Part shown: piece by piece, positions 39,100 through 49,001 of the stretch
Layout: each line of letters starts with the position of its first letter
How positions within the stretch are numbered: position 1 is the first letter of the stretch
Origin: Roseobacter sp.
GTDB taxonomy: Bacteria > Pseudomonadota > Alphaproteobacteria > Rhodobacterales > Rhodobacteraceae
Reading direction: 5' to 3'
NCBI GenBank assembly: GCA_015665415.1
Contig: JADFAE010000013.1
Location: 215,066-279,065 of the forward strand
Length of the DNA stretch: 64,000 nucleotides
Made by a program: the position numbers and the translations under genes
Notes under the pieces: model-generated
The model's input: only the letters and a program-made list of their open reading frames with translations
Told to the model about the DNA's origin: nothing
Databases searched by the model: none

Positions 39100-40080
39100 A
39101 TGGACAAATACTCGGATCAAAAGCGCGCAGTGCATTATCTTTATCCCCCCGTTGATACATTTGATCAGCGGATGCTCGAAGTGGGCCAGGGGCACAGGAT
39201 ATATATGGAGCAATCGGGTAATCCGCGCGGCATCCCGGTGGTGGTTTGCCATGGCGGCCCGGGCGGTGGCTGCAGCCCGGCAATGCGGCGCTATTTTGAT
39301 CCCAAGATCTACCGGGTGATTCTGTTTGATCAACGGGGCTGCGGGCGCTCGCAGCCCCATGCCTCTTGCAAGGACAATACCACCTGGCACTTGGTTGCAG
39401 ATATGGAGGAGATCCGTCGGCAGCTGGAGATCGATGCCTGGGTTGTCTTTGGTGGCAGCTGGGGGGCGACACTGTCGCTGATCTACGCCCAGACCCACCC
39501 CGATCGGGTGACCCAGCTGGTGTTGCGCGGCGTCTTTTTGATGACGAAGGCAGAGCTGGACTGGTTCTACGGCGGTGGCGCTGGGCGCTTCTGGCCGGAG
39601 CCCTGGGCAAAATTTGTTGCCCCTATCCCGGATGCGGAGCGCGGCGATCTGATCGCGGCCTACAACAAGCGTCTGTTTTCCGGCAAAGTCGACGAAGAGG
39701 TCCGATTGGGTCGCAGCTGGTCTGCCTGGGAGAACGCGCTGGCATCGATCCATTCCAATGGCACCTCGGTCGAAAGCCCCGGCGATTATGCCCGCGCCTT
39801 TGCCCGGCTGGAGAACCACTATTTCATCAATGGTGGGTTTCTCGATTTTGACGGTCAGATCCTGGCCAATATGGGGCGCATCTCGCATATCCCCGGCACC
39901 ATCGTTCAGGGGCGCTATGACATGATCTGCCCGCCCTCTTCGGCCTGGCGGTTGAACGAACTGTGGCCAAATGCGGAATTGATCATGGTGCGCAATGCAG
40001 GGCATGCTTTGTCAGAGCCGGGAATCAGCGCTGAGCTGGTGCTGGCCATGGACCGCATTGCCGAGGAACTCTTGCCTTGA
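39100..40080 (+). CDS. pip: Proline iminopeptidase (alpha/beta hydrolase)
   Basis: MEQSGNPRGIPVVVCHGGPGGGCSP; GGSWGATLSLIYAQTHP. Confidence 0.93.
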   Translation: MDKYSDQKRAVHYLYPPVDTFDQRMLEVGQGHRIYMEQSGNPRGIPVVVCHGGPGGGCSPAMRRYFDPKIYRVILFDQRGCGRSQPHASCKDNTTWHLVADMEEIRRQLEIDAWVVFGGSWGATLSLIYAQTHPDRVTQLVLRGVFLMTKAELDWFYGGGAGRFWPEPWAKFVAPIPDAERGDLIAAYNKRLFSGKVDEEVRLGRSWSAWENALASIHSNGTSVESPGDYARAFARLENHYFINGGFLDFDGQILANMGRISHIPGTIVQGRYDMICPPSSAWRLNELWPNAELIMVRNAGHALSEPGISAELVLAMDRIAEELLP

Positions 40081-40922
40081 CCCGTATCGACCGTCGCGCC
40101 CTGTTCACCTCTGGTGCTGCTGCTGCCCTTTTGGCTGCCACCGGCACCTCGCTTGCGGCTTCGCCCCGGGCGGGTGGTGCGCTGCGTCTGGCCTTGCCGC
40201 GTGATGGTGGCCTGCTGGAGCAGGTGGCGCGTGGCGCGGTGTTGGATTGCCTGACAGAAGTGGCCCCGGACGGGGTGCTGCGCGGGGAACTGGCCACCAA
40301 TTGGCGCAGTGTTGAGGGTGCGCGGATCTGGCGTTTTGACCTACGCTCGGACGTTCAATTCCACACTGGCGACCCCTTGCTGGCCTCGGATGTGGTTGCC
40401 GCGTTGCAGGGCCGGTCGGTTGCCGGTGCAGCACTTGCCGAGGTCACGGCCCTGAATGCGCATCAGGTAGAACTGGTTCTGACCCAGGACAATCCGCATC
40501 TGCCCTATCTGCTGGCGGGTGCCGATTATGCGATTGCGCCGCAGGGCCAGGGCGGTCAGCCGCTGGCCCAACTGGTGGGAACCGGCTGTTACCGGGTAGA
40601 GCGCGCCCAGGAAGGTCGGCATTTTCGCGCCACCAAGGTGGCGGGCCACTACAAAGAGGGGCAGGCGGGCTGGGTTGATAGCCTGGAGGTGATCGTCATT
40701 CCCGATCCGGCGGTGCGGGCTGAGGCGCTGCGGGATGGTTTTGTCGATGTTGCGGCGCTGCCGCAGCCACAAGAGCTGCTGAAACGTGGCGGTTTCCGCT
40801 ATCACCCCTCAGCCGAAGACATGGCCCTGGCCAGCCGATCCGATGTGGGCATTCCCCGTGTGGTTGGCCGTCAGGCGGCGCTGGATGATGGCCGTATTTC
40901 TGAACGCTGGTGGCGCCTCTAG
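40077..40922 (+). CDS. Short family-5-type ABC substrate-binding protein
   Basis: 281 aa; Tat-like RIDRRALFTSGAAAALLAATGTSLAA; WRSVEGARIWRFDLRSDVQFHTGDPLLASDVV is the family-5 SBP N-terminal lobe. Confidence 0.8.
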   Translation: MTRIDRRALFTSGAAAALLAATGTSLAASPRAGGALRLALPRDGGLLEQVARGAVLDCLTEVAPDGVLRGELATNWRSVEGARIWRFDLRSDVQFHTGDPLLASDVVAALQGRSVAGAALAEVTALNAHQVELVLTQDNPHLPYLLAGADYAIAPQGQGGQPLAQLVGTGCYRVERAQEGRHFRATKVAGHYKEGQAGWVDSLEVIVIPDPAVRAEALRDGFVDVAALPQPQELLKRGGFRYHPSAEDMALASRSDVGIPRVVGRQAALDDGRISERWWRL

Positions 40923-41002
40923 CGCTCTGTTTGGGGTGGCGGTTTTTGGGCCCAGCCGTTGCCTCTTGGGCGAACTGAACTGAAGGGTTGCAGATTCGCA
41001 GC

Positions 41003-41097
41003 AAGGGGCGTATATGCCAATTCAACAGCGGCGTGTTGAGCTCTGGTTCAAGACACCACCGGATTAGTTCAACGGGCCGCGCGCCCGTTTTTTTGTG
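41003..41097 (+). promoter_or_regulatory. Putative attenuator leader of rimP-nusA-infB operon
   Basis: SD aagggg; ORF 41014-41067 [17 protein letters not shown]; alternative helices; terminator AACGGGC-cgcgc-GCCCGTT TTTTT. Confidence 0.6.
41071..41094 (+). terminator. Intrinsic terminator upstream of rimP
   Basis: AACGGGC-CGCGC-GCCCGTT followed by TTTTT. Confidence 0.9.
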
Positions 41098-41146
41098 TCC
41101 TCAAAAGACGCAGAGTCCAAAGCCCAACCCGATTGTGGGAAGTCAA

Positions 41147-41737
41147 ATGACCAACGACCTGATTGCCAAAGCTGCGATTGACCGCCGCCTCGCTGAGCTT
41201 CTGATCCCGGTGATCGAAGACCTCGGCTATGAGCTGGTGCGCATTCGCCTGATGTCTGGCAAAGTCACCACGCTGCAGATCATGGCCGACAAGCCCGATG
41301 GCGGCATCGAAGTGGATGATTGCGCTGCAATCTCCAATGCCGTCAGCGCGACACTGGATGTTGAGGATCCGATTCTGGATACCTTTACGCTGGAAGTCTC
41401 CAGTCCTGGGATCGACCGGCCCCTGACCCGGCTCAAAGACTTTGACATGTTCGAAGGCTATGAGGCCAAACTCGAAACCGAGGAGCTGGTTGGCGGACGT
41501 CGCCGCTTTAAGGGCGAGCTGGCCGGCACCGAAGAAGATGAAGTTCTGATCAATATCGAGGATCAGGGCCAAACCGTTACCATCGGTCTGAAATTTGATT
41601 GGCTCTCGGATGCCAAGCTGGTTTTGACCGATGATCTGATCACGGAAATGCTGCGTCAGCGCAAAGCTGCCGGCACATTGAACGAAGATGCATTCGACGA
41701 GATCGAGGCCGAAGGGTCCGAAGAGGAGAACAAGTAA
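41147..41737 (+). CDS. rimP: Ribosome maturation factor RimP
   Basis: [22 protein letters not shown]...[18 protein letters not shown]; followed by nusA. Confidence 0.95.
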   Translation: MTNDLIAKAAIDRRLAELLIPVIEDLGYELVRIRLMSGKVTTLQIMADKPDGGIEVDDCAAISNAVSATLDVEDPILDTFTLEVSSPGIDRPLTRLKDFDMFEGYEAKLETEELVGGRRRFKGELAGTEEDEVLINIEDQGQTVTIGLKFDWLSDAKLVLTDDLITEMLRQRKAAGTLNEDAFDEIEAEGSEEENK

Positions 41738-43362
41738 TGGCTATCACCTCTGCAAACCAGCTTGAGCTGTTGCAAACTGCTGAAGCTGTGGCGCGCGAAA
41801 AGATGATCGACCCCGGTCTGGTGGTTGACGCGATGGAAGAAAGCCTCGCCCGGGCGGCCAAGAGCCGCTACGGCAGCGAGATGGACATCCGCGTGTCGAT
41901 CGACCGCAAGACCGGCAAGGCGACCTTTACCCGCGTGCGTTCGGTTGTTGAGGATGAGGCGCTGGAAAACTACCAGGCCGAAATGACCGTCGAGCAGGCC
42001 AAGCAGTATATGGCCGACCCGCAGGTGGGTGACACGTTTGTCGAGGAAGTGCCTCCGGTGGAAATGGGCCGGATCGCGGCGCAATCGGCCAAGCAGGTCA
42101 TCCTGCAGCGGGTGCGCGAAGCAGAGCGGGATCGCCAGTTCGAAGAGTTCAAGGACCGCAACGGCACCATCATCAACGGTCTGGTCAAGCGCGAAGAATA
42201 TGGCAATGTCATCGTTGACGTGGGCGCCGGTGAAGGCATCCTGCGTCGCAACGAAAAGATCGGCCGCGAAAGCTATCGCCCCAATGATCGTATCCGTTGC
42301 TTCATCAAGGATGTGCGCCGCGAGCCCCGTGGCCCGCAGATCTTCCTGAGCCGGACCGCGCCTGAGTTCATGGCCGAGTTGTTCAAGATGGAAGTGCCGG
42401 AAATCTATGACGGCATCATCCAGATCAAGGCGGTGGCCCGGGATCCCGGTTCGCGTGCCAAGATTGCCGTGATCTCCAATGATGGCTCGATTGATCCTGT
42501 CGGGGCCTGTGTTGGTATGCGCGGCTCGCGCGTGCAGGCTGTGGTCAACGAGTTGCAGGGTGAAAAGATCGACATCATCCCATGGAACGAAGATCAGCCC
42601 ACTTTCCTGGTGAATGCTCTGCAGCCTGCAGAAGTCTCCAAGGTGGTTCTGGATGAAGAAGCCGGCAAGATCGAAGTTGTGGTTCCCGAAGAGCAGCTGA
42701 GCCTGGCGATTGGCCGTCGTGGTCAGAACGTACGTCTGGCCTCGCAGCTGACCGGTCTCGACATCGACATCATGACCGAAGAAGAAGAATCGGCGCGTCG
42801 CCAGAAGGAATTCGAAGCCCGCACCGGTCTGTTCATGGAAACTCTGGATCTGGACGAGTTCTTTGCTCAGCTTCTGGTCTCCGAAGGCTTCACCAACCTC
42901 GAAGAGGTGGCCTATGTGGAGCTGGACGAGCTTTTGGTCATCGACGGTGTTGATGAAGCCACGGCAGGTGAGCTGCAGGCCCGTGCCCGTGACCATCTGG
43001 AAGCCAAGGCCAAGGCGGCGATCGATGCGGCCCGCGCATTGGGGGCCGAGGACAGCCTGATCCAGTTCGACGGTCTGACCCCGCAGATGATCGAGGCGCT
43101 GGCCAAGGATGAGATCAAGTCGCTGGAAGATTTTGCGACCTGCGCCGATTGGGAGCTGGCCGGTGGCTGGACCTCTGACAACGGTGAGCGCGTCAAGGAT
43201 GACGGTATTCTCGAACCCTTTGGGATGAGCCTGGAAGAGGCGCAGACCTTGGTGATGACCGCACGGGTCATGCTGGGTTGGGTCGATCCTGATGATCTGA
43301 TCAGCGACGAAGACGCAGCAGAAGATGTCGCCGAAGAAGGCGAAGAGGACGCCGGAGCATAA
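41737..43362 (+). CDS. nusA: Transcription termination/antitermination factor NusA
   Basis: 541 aa; GACVGMRGSRVQAVVNELQGEKIDIIPW; S1/KH organisation. Confidence 0.97.
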   Translation: MAITSANQLELLQTAEAVAREKMIDPGLVVDAMEESLARAAKSRYGSEMDIRVSIDRKTGKATFTRVRSVVEDEALENYQAEMTVEQAKQYMADPQVGDTFVEEVPPVEMGRIAAQSAKQVILQRVREAERDRQFEEFKDRNGTIINGLVKREEYGNVIVDVGAGEGILRRNEKIGRESYRPNDRIRCFIKDVRREPRGPQIFLSRTAPEFMAELFKMEVPEIYDGIIQIKAVARDPGSRAKIAVISNDGSIDPVGACVGMRGSRVQAVVNELQGEKIDIIPWNEDQPTFLVNALQPAEVSKVVLDEEAGKIEVVVPEEQLSLAIGRRGQNVRLASQLTGLDIDIMTEEEESARRQKEFEARTGLFMETLDLDEFFAQLLVSEGFTNLEEVAYVELDELLVIDGVDEATAGELQARARDHLEAKAKAAIDAARALGAEDSLIQFDGLTPQMIEALAKDEIKSLEDFATCADWELAGGWTSDNGERVKDDGILEPFGMSLEEAQTLVMTARVMLGWVDPDDLISDEDAAEDVAEEGEEDAGA

Positions 43363-43392
43363 GGCTCCGGGGGTCCGAACAGGAGAAGCAAC

Positions 43393-44013
43393 ATGGGTCG
43401 CGCAGGCGCCAGCAAATTTCGCGAAGACGGTGCGGAGCGCAAGTGCATCGCAACCGGTGAGGTTCAGCCCAAGCAGGGGCTGATCCGCTTTGTGATGGGG
43501 CCAGAGGCCCAGGTTGTGCCGGACGTCTTTGGCAAATTGCCAGGGCGCGGGGTCTATGTGACAGCCAGCCGTGAGGCGCTGGAGTTGGCGGTAAAGAAGA
43601 AACTCTTTGCCCGCGGCTTCAAGGTTCCGGTCACGCTGCCAGCGGATCTGGTGAATGAGGTGGAACGTCAGACGCTGCGCCGTCTGGTGGATTTGCTCAG
43701 CCTGGCCCGTAAATCGGGCGATGCGGTGGGTGGATATGAAAAGGTCAAGGATTGGCTAGGTAAAGAACACGCCACAGTTCTGATTCAGGCAAGCGATGGA
43801 TCAGGGCGCGGCAAATCGAAATTAAGTACCCCTCATCGGGGAAATTTCATCGGCTGCCTCACCGCAAATGAGCTGGGGATGGCATTTGGGCGTCAAACTG
43901 TGATACATGCGGCGCTCGCCTCTGGTGGACTCAGCAAACGTGTTGTAGACGAGGCGCAACGGTTGCAGGGTCTGCGCGAAATGGTGGGCGGCAGCGGCCG
44001 CACAGAAGGATAA
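43393..44013 (+). CDS. YlxR (DUF448) family RNA-binding protein with L7Ae-like C-terminus
   Basis: [49 protein letters not shown]; located between nusA and infB. Confidence 0.9.
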   Translation: MGRAGASKFREDGAERKCIATGEVQPKQGLIRFVMGPEAQVVPDVFGKLPGRGVYVTASREALELAVKKKLFARGFKVPVTLPADLVNEVERQTLRRLVDLLSLARKSGDAVGGYEKVKDWLGKEHATVLIQASDGSGRGKSKLSTPHRGNFIGCLTANELGMAFGRQTVIHAALASGGLSKRVVDEAQRLQGLREMVGGSGRTEG

Positions 44014-44021
44014 AGAGCTTT

Positions 44022-46529
44022 ATGAGCGATAGTGACGGCAAAAAGACCTTGGGTCTACGTGGCGGCGGTTCCCGGCCTGGGAACGTAAAACAGAGCTTTA
44101 GCCATGGGCGGACCAAGAATGTCGTGGTGGAAACCAAGCGCAAACGCGTTGTGGTCCCCAAGCCGGGTGGCAACAAGGGCGGCAATGCTGCTCCTGCGAC
44201 TGACGGATCGCGTCGGCCTGCCGGGATTACCGATGCAGAGATGAGCCGCCGCCTGAAGGCGTTGCAGGCTGCCAAGGCCCGTGAGGTCGAAGAAGCGGCC
44301 AAACGTGCGGCGGAAGAGAAAGCCCGCGAAGAGGATCGTGCCCGCCGTCGTGCCGAGGCCGAAACCAAAGAACGCGAGCAGCGCGAGGCCGAAGAAAAGG
44401 TTCGCCTGAAGGCCGAAGAAGAAGAGCGCAAGAAGCGTGAAGCTGCAGATGCGGCCAAACGTTCGGCAGAAGCTGCTGACAGCAAAAAGGCAGCTCCTGC
44501 TGCTGCGGGTGGCGCCGCCGCCGCGCCACGCGGTCCTGCCTCCAAGCCCGCGCCTGCACAGACGCCTCGCAAATCCGATCGCGAACGCGAAGAGCGTGGC
44601 CGCAGCAACAAGGGCCGTGCCGGCGATGACAACCGTCGTTCCGGTAAGCTGACTCTGGGCCAGGCCACCGGTGGTGCGGGCAACCGTCATCGCTCGATGG
44701 CCTCGATGAAGCGTAAACAAGAGCGCGCGCGTCAAAAGGCGATGGGCACTGTTGAGCGCGAAAAGGTCTTGCGTGAAGTGCAGCTGCCCGAGGCGATTGT
44801 TGTCTCCGAGCTGGCAAACCGGATGTCCGAACGTGTTGGTGCGGTTGTCAAATCGCTGATGAACATGGGCATGATGGTGACACAGAACCAGACCATCGAT
44901 GCCGATACCGCGGAATTGATCATCGAAGAGTTCGGCCACAAGGTGGTTCGGGTTTCCGATGCTGACGTGGAAGACGTGATCAACGTCGTGGAAGACAAGG
45001 CCGAAGACCTGAAGTCCCGTCCGCCGGTGATCACCATCATGGGCCACGTGGACCACGGTAAGACGTCGATTCTGGATGCCATCCGCAATGCGCGTGTTGT
45101 GGCAGGCGAGGCCGGCGGCATCACTCAGCACATCGGCGCCTATCAGGTGACCACCGAAAGCGGCACCGTGCTCAGCTTCCTGGATACGCCGGGCCACGCG
45201 GCCTTTACCTCGATGCGCTCGCGTGGGGCTCAGGTGACGGATATCGTGGTTCTGGTTGTGGCGGCGGATGATGCGGTCATGCCGCAGACCATCGAAGCCA
45301 TCGCCCACGCCAAGGCGGCCGAAGTTCCGATGATTGTTGCGATCAACAAATGCGACAAGCCTGCGGCTGATCCGATGAAAGTGCGCACCGATCTGTTGCA
45401 GCACGAAGTCATTGTGGAAGCGATGTCCGGTGAAGTGCAGGACGTTGAAGTTTCGGCACATACTGGCCAGGGTCTGGACGAGCTGCTGGAAGCCATTGCG
45501 CTGCAATCGGAAATTCTGGAACTCAAAGCCAACCCAGAGCGCGCTGCCCAGGGGGCTGTGATCGAAGCCCAGCTTGATGTTGGTCGCGGACCGGTTGCCA
45601 CTGTTCTGGTTCAGAACGGCACCCTGCGTCAGGGCGATATCTTTGTTGTTGGTGAGCAATACGGTAAGGTCCGTGCGCTGATCAACGACAAGGGCGACCG
45701 CGTTGAAGAAGCTGGTCCCTCGGTTCCGGTCGAGGTTCTGGGTCTCAACGGCACACCCGAAGCGGGCGATGTGCTGAACGTGACCGAGACCGAAGCGCAG
45801 GCGCGTGAAATCGCCGAATACCGCGCTCAGGCTGCCAAGGACAAACGCGCTGCTGCTGGTGCTGCCACCACGCTTGAGCAGCTGATGCAGAAGGCCAAAG
45901 ACGACGAAACCGTCTCTGAGCTGCCGATCCTGGTCAAAGCCGACGTGCAAGGCTCTGCTGAAGCCATCGTTCAGGCGATGGAAAAGATCGGCAACGACGA
46001 AGTCCGCGTGCGGGTGCTGCATTCCGGTGTGGGTGCCATCACCGAGACAGACATCGGCCTGGCCGAAGCCTCCGGTGCACCGGTCATGGGCTTTAACGTT
46101 CGTGCCAATACTTCGGCGCGCAACACTGCCAACCAGAAGGGCGTAGAGATCCGCTATTATTCGGTGATCTATGATCTGGTCGACGACGTGAAAAAGGCCG
46201 CTTCTGGTCTGCTCAGCGCCGAGATCAAGGAAAACTTCATTGGCTACGCCCAGATCAAGGACGTCTTCAAGGTGTCCAACGTTGGCAAGGTTGCCGGCTG
46301 TCTGGTCACCGAAGGTGTTGCACGCCGCTCGGCGGGTGTACGTCTGCTGCGCGACAACGTGGTGATCCACGAAGGCACGCTGAAGACCCTGAAGCGCTTC
46401 AAGGACGAAGTTCCCGAAGTCCAGTCCGGTCAGGAATGTGGTATGGCCTTTGAGAACTACGAAGATGTCCGCGCAGGCGATGTCATCGAGATCTTCGAGC
46501 GTCAGGAAGTCGAACGTTCGCTCGACTAA
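44022..46529 (+). CDS. infB: Translation initiation factor IF-2
   Basis: 835 aa; [30 protein letters not shown]. Confidence 0.98.
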   Translation: MSDSDGKKTLGLRGGGSRPGNVKQSFSHGRTKNVVVETKRKRVVVPKPGGNKGGNAAPATDGSRRPAGITDAEMSRRLKALQAAKAREVEEAAKRAAEEKAREEDRARRRAEAETKEREQREAEEKVRLKAEEEERKKREAADAAKRSAEAADSKKAAPAAAGGAAAAPRGPASKPAPAQTPRKSDREREERGRSNKGRAGDDNRRSGKLTLGQATGGAGNRHRSMASMKRKQERARQKAMGTVEREKVLREVQLPEAIVVSELANRMSERVGAVVKSLMNMGMMVTQNQTIDADTAELIIEEFGHKVVRVSDADVEDVINVVEDKAEDLKSRPPVITIMGHVDHGKTSILDAIRNARVVAGEAGGITQHIGAYQVTTESGTVLSFLDTPGHAAFTSMRSRGAQVTDIVVLVVAADDAVMPQTIEAIAHAKAAEVPMIVAINKCDKPAADPMKVRTDLLQHEVIVEAMSGEVQDVEVSAHTGQGLDELLEAIALQSEILELKANPERAAQGAVIEAQLDVGRGPVATVLVQNGTLRQGDIFVVGEQYGKVRALINDKGDRVEEAGPSVPVEVLGLNGTPEAGDVLNVTETEAQAREIAEYRAQAAKDKRAAAGAATTLEQLMQKAKDDETVSELPILVKADVQGSAEAIVQAMEKIGNDEVRVRVLHSGVGAITETDIGLAEASGAPVMGFNVRANTSARNTANQKGVEIRYYSVIYDLVDDVKKAASGLLSAEIKENFIGYAQIKDVFKVSNVGKVAGCLVTEGVARRSAGVRLLRDNVVIHEGTLKTLKRFKDEVPEVQSGQECGMAFENYEDVRAGDVIEIFERQEVERSLD

Positions 46530-46547
46530 GACACTGTGAAATATTTG

Positions 46548-46584
46548 AAAAAGCCCTGGCCTTTGCGCCGGGGCTTTTTGTTTT
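46548..46584 (+). terminator. Intrinsic terminator after infB
   Basis: AAAAAGCCCTGGC-ctttgc-GCCGGGGCTTTTT GTTTT. Confidence 0.92.
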
Positions 46585-47377
46585 CCGGGTGTTTGTTTGG
46601 TGGGCTATCGCTGGTGGTGATCGTGTAGAGGCCAGGCCTTAGGGGAATTCTGCATCCCCGCCCATTTCGTAGTCTTTTCTCAGAATTTTGGGGACTGAGG
46701 TGGGGTGGGGGCCTGGTCCTGCTACGCTGGCCTTATATCATGGAATGGCCAGATCAAGTGCCACGCTTTGGTATGGTAGGCGGGGCATTGGGATGGATTG
46801 GGCTGAAAATTAGACTGTGGTCTGACTGTGGTGGCCAGTGAGTTGGGCAGTGGGGCAGCTTGCTGGTGAAGATCGTGCCTTGGAATTCAGGCCTGAAAAC
46901 CAGATCGCTCAACCAGGCGGGACAAATAGGCCCAACAGAGAGAGGGGCAGCCTGTGGCTGCCCCGTTCCGTGAGTGAGTGGTGGTCTTTCTGCACGTCGG
47001 CGGTGTTTCTATTGGGTCTTGTCGCCGCGCGTGCGGAGTACTGCCTGATCAGGTTGCGCCTGTATGATCCTGCCGAGGATCTGTCTTGGCCTCCCGGGGA
47101 GAACAGGAAGCCGTTGCAGATCCTCTCAGGGGTAGAACTGCTGCGACCAGTTTGTTCGTACTTCGTCCAGACTCTGCCCAAATGGTTAACAAAACCTTTC
47201 CAAGCAAGCCGGGGAAGGCAGTTTTCTGTAGATTTTTTGGAATTTCTCGTAGGTTATACAGGGTATTTCTACCAGATATTGTGGGTGATCCCATCTGTTC
47301 CGTCTGGGACTGCAGCAGCGAGGCCGGCCTGAAAGTCGGCCCCTGTGTTTAACCGGAATCTCTGTGTGAGGCCGGGA

Positions 47378-47776
47378 TCAGAGCCAGTCGCGCAGGATCG
47401 GAATCAGCGGGATATCAGCTGCAGGCATGGGGTAGTCACGCAGGTTTTGCGCACGCACCCATTTCAGCTGCTGGCCTTCCTGTGCCTGGGGAATACCCTC
47501 CCATTTGCGGCAGGCAAACAGAGGCATCAACAAATGAAAATCATCGTAGCTGTGGCTGGCAAAGGTCAGTGGCGCCAGGCAGGAGGACCAGGTGTTGATG
47601 CCCAACTCCTCCTGCAATTCACGCACCAGGGCGGCTTCGGGGGTTTCACCCGGCTCCACCTTGCCGCCGGGAAACTCCCAGAGACCGGCCATGGATTTGC
47701 CCTCTGGACGCTGCGCCAGCAGCACTCGCCCTTCAACATCGATCAAGGCAACGGCGGAGACCAGAAGGGTATTCAT
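47378..47776 (-). CDS. mutT: 8-oxo-dGTP diphosphatase MutT (NUDIX)
   Basis: LLAQRPEGKSMAGLWEFPGGKVEPGETPEAALVRELQEELGI. Confidence 0.92.
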   Translation of the reverse strand: MNTLLVSAVALIDVEGRVLLAQRPEGKSMAGLWEFPGGKVEPGETPEAALVRELQEELGINTWSSCLAPLTFASHSYDDFHLLMPLFACRKWEGIPQAQEGQQLKWVRAQNLRDYPMPAADIPLIPILRDWL

Positions 47777-48999
47777 GACCGATAGTCCGCGTTGATGGTG
47801 ATGTACTGGTGGGTCAGATCGCAGGTCCAGACGGTGCAGATGCCATCGCCGAGGCCCAGATCCACCTTGAGGATGATCTCATCGCGGGTCATCTGCGCTG
47901 CGCCGTCTTCTTCGCGGTAGTCGGGGGAGACCCAGCCTTTTTCGGCCACCAGCACCTCGCCAAATGAGATCGACAGCAGATCGCGATCTGCGGCAGCACC
48001 TGATTTACCGATGGCCATGACAACGCGCCCCCAATTGGGGTCTTCCCCTGCGATGGCGGTTTTCACCAGCGGCGAGTTGGCAATCGCCAGCCCATGCACC
48101 TTGGCGTCGCTATCTGAGGCTGCACCGGTGATCTGAATCTCGACAAATTTGGTCGCGCCTTCGCCGTCCCGCACCACCTGATGGGCAAGATCCAGCATGA
48201 CGGCTTCGAGTGCCTGCGAAAATTCGGCATTGCCGGTGGCATCCACCCCTGAGGCACCAGTGGCACAAAGCATCAGGCTGTCAGAGGTCGAGGTGTCGCT
48301 ATCGACCGTGATGCAATTGAAGGTGCGATCACAAATCCGGCTCAGCTCTGCCTGCAGGGCGGTCTGCTCCACGCGGGCATCGGTGAAGATATAGACCAGC
48401 ATGGTGGCCATATCCGGCGCGATCATGCCGGACCCTTTGGCGATCCCGGCGATCTCGATGGTCTGGCCCTCGATGGTGACCTGGGCAGAGGCTCCTTTGG
48501 CAAAGGTATCGGTGGTCATGATCGCATTGGCGGCGGGCTCAAGGGCGTTTTGGTCCAGGCCTGCGTTCAGGCTTTGGATCTGGGCGATGATGCGATCATG
48601 CGGCAAGGGCTCACCGATGACGCCTGTCGATGCGGTAAACACGCGAGCCGTGGGCAGATCGGTGATCTTGGCCACGGCACTGGCGATCTCATCGACCGAT
48701 GTCTGACCATAGTGTCCGGTAAAGGCGTTGGAATTGCCGGAGTTCACCAGGATGGCTGCGCCAGCGGAAGTCTCGCCCCCGAGCTTGGCCTGGCAATCGC
48801 GCACCGGGGCCGAACGGGTTTGTGAGCGGGTGAAGACCCCAGCAACGGCAGTACCGGGATCCATCACCGCAAGCATGACGTCATCGCGGCCCTGGTATTT
48901 GACCCCGGCGGCCCCGGCGGCAAGGCGCAGGCCCTTGATTGAGGGCAGTGCGGGAAAGGCGCTGGGGGCCAGCGGTGAGCGAGGCAAGCTGTCAGCCAT
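47773..48999 (-). CDS. argJ: Bifunctional glutamate N-acetyltransferase/amino-acid acetyltransferase
   Basis: 408 aa; SGNSNAFTGHYG, AKGSGMIAPDMATMLVYIFTDA. Confidence 0.96.
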   Translation of the reverse strand: MADSLPRSPLAPSAFPALPSIKGLRLAAGAAGVKYQGRDDVMLAVMDPGTAVAGVFTRSQTRSAPVRDCQAKLGGETSAGAAILVNSGNSNAFTGHYGQTSVDEIASAVAKITDLPTARVFTASTGVIGEPLPHDRIIAQIQSLNAGLDQNALEPAANAIMTTDTFAKGASAQVTIEGQTIEIAGIAKGSGMIAPDMATMLVYIFTDARVEQTALQAELSRICDRTFNCITVDSDTSTSDSLMLCATGASGVDATGNAEFSQALEAVMLDLAHQVVRDGEGATKFVEIQITGAASDSDAKVHGLAIANSPLVKTAIAGEDPNWGRVVMAIGKSGAAADRDLLSISFGEVLVAEKGWVSPDYREEDGAAQMTRDEIILKVDLGLGDGICTVWTCDLTHQYITINADYRS

Positions 49000-49001
49000 G
49001 G

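Noticed and set aside
41656-42996. 446-aa minus-strand ORF
   Set aside because: Antisense to nusA; no recognisable family.
44055-46370. 771-aa minus-strand ORF
   Set aside because: Complete antisense of infB, which is clearly real; no domain motifs in the antisense frame.
46838-47332. 164-aa plus-strand ORF in the infB-mutT spacer
   Set aside because: No SD, no motif, unusual composition; treated as intergenic.
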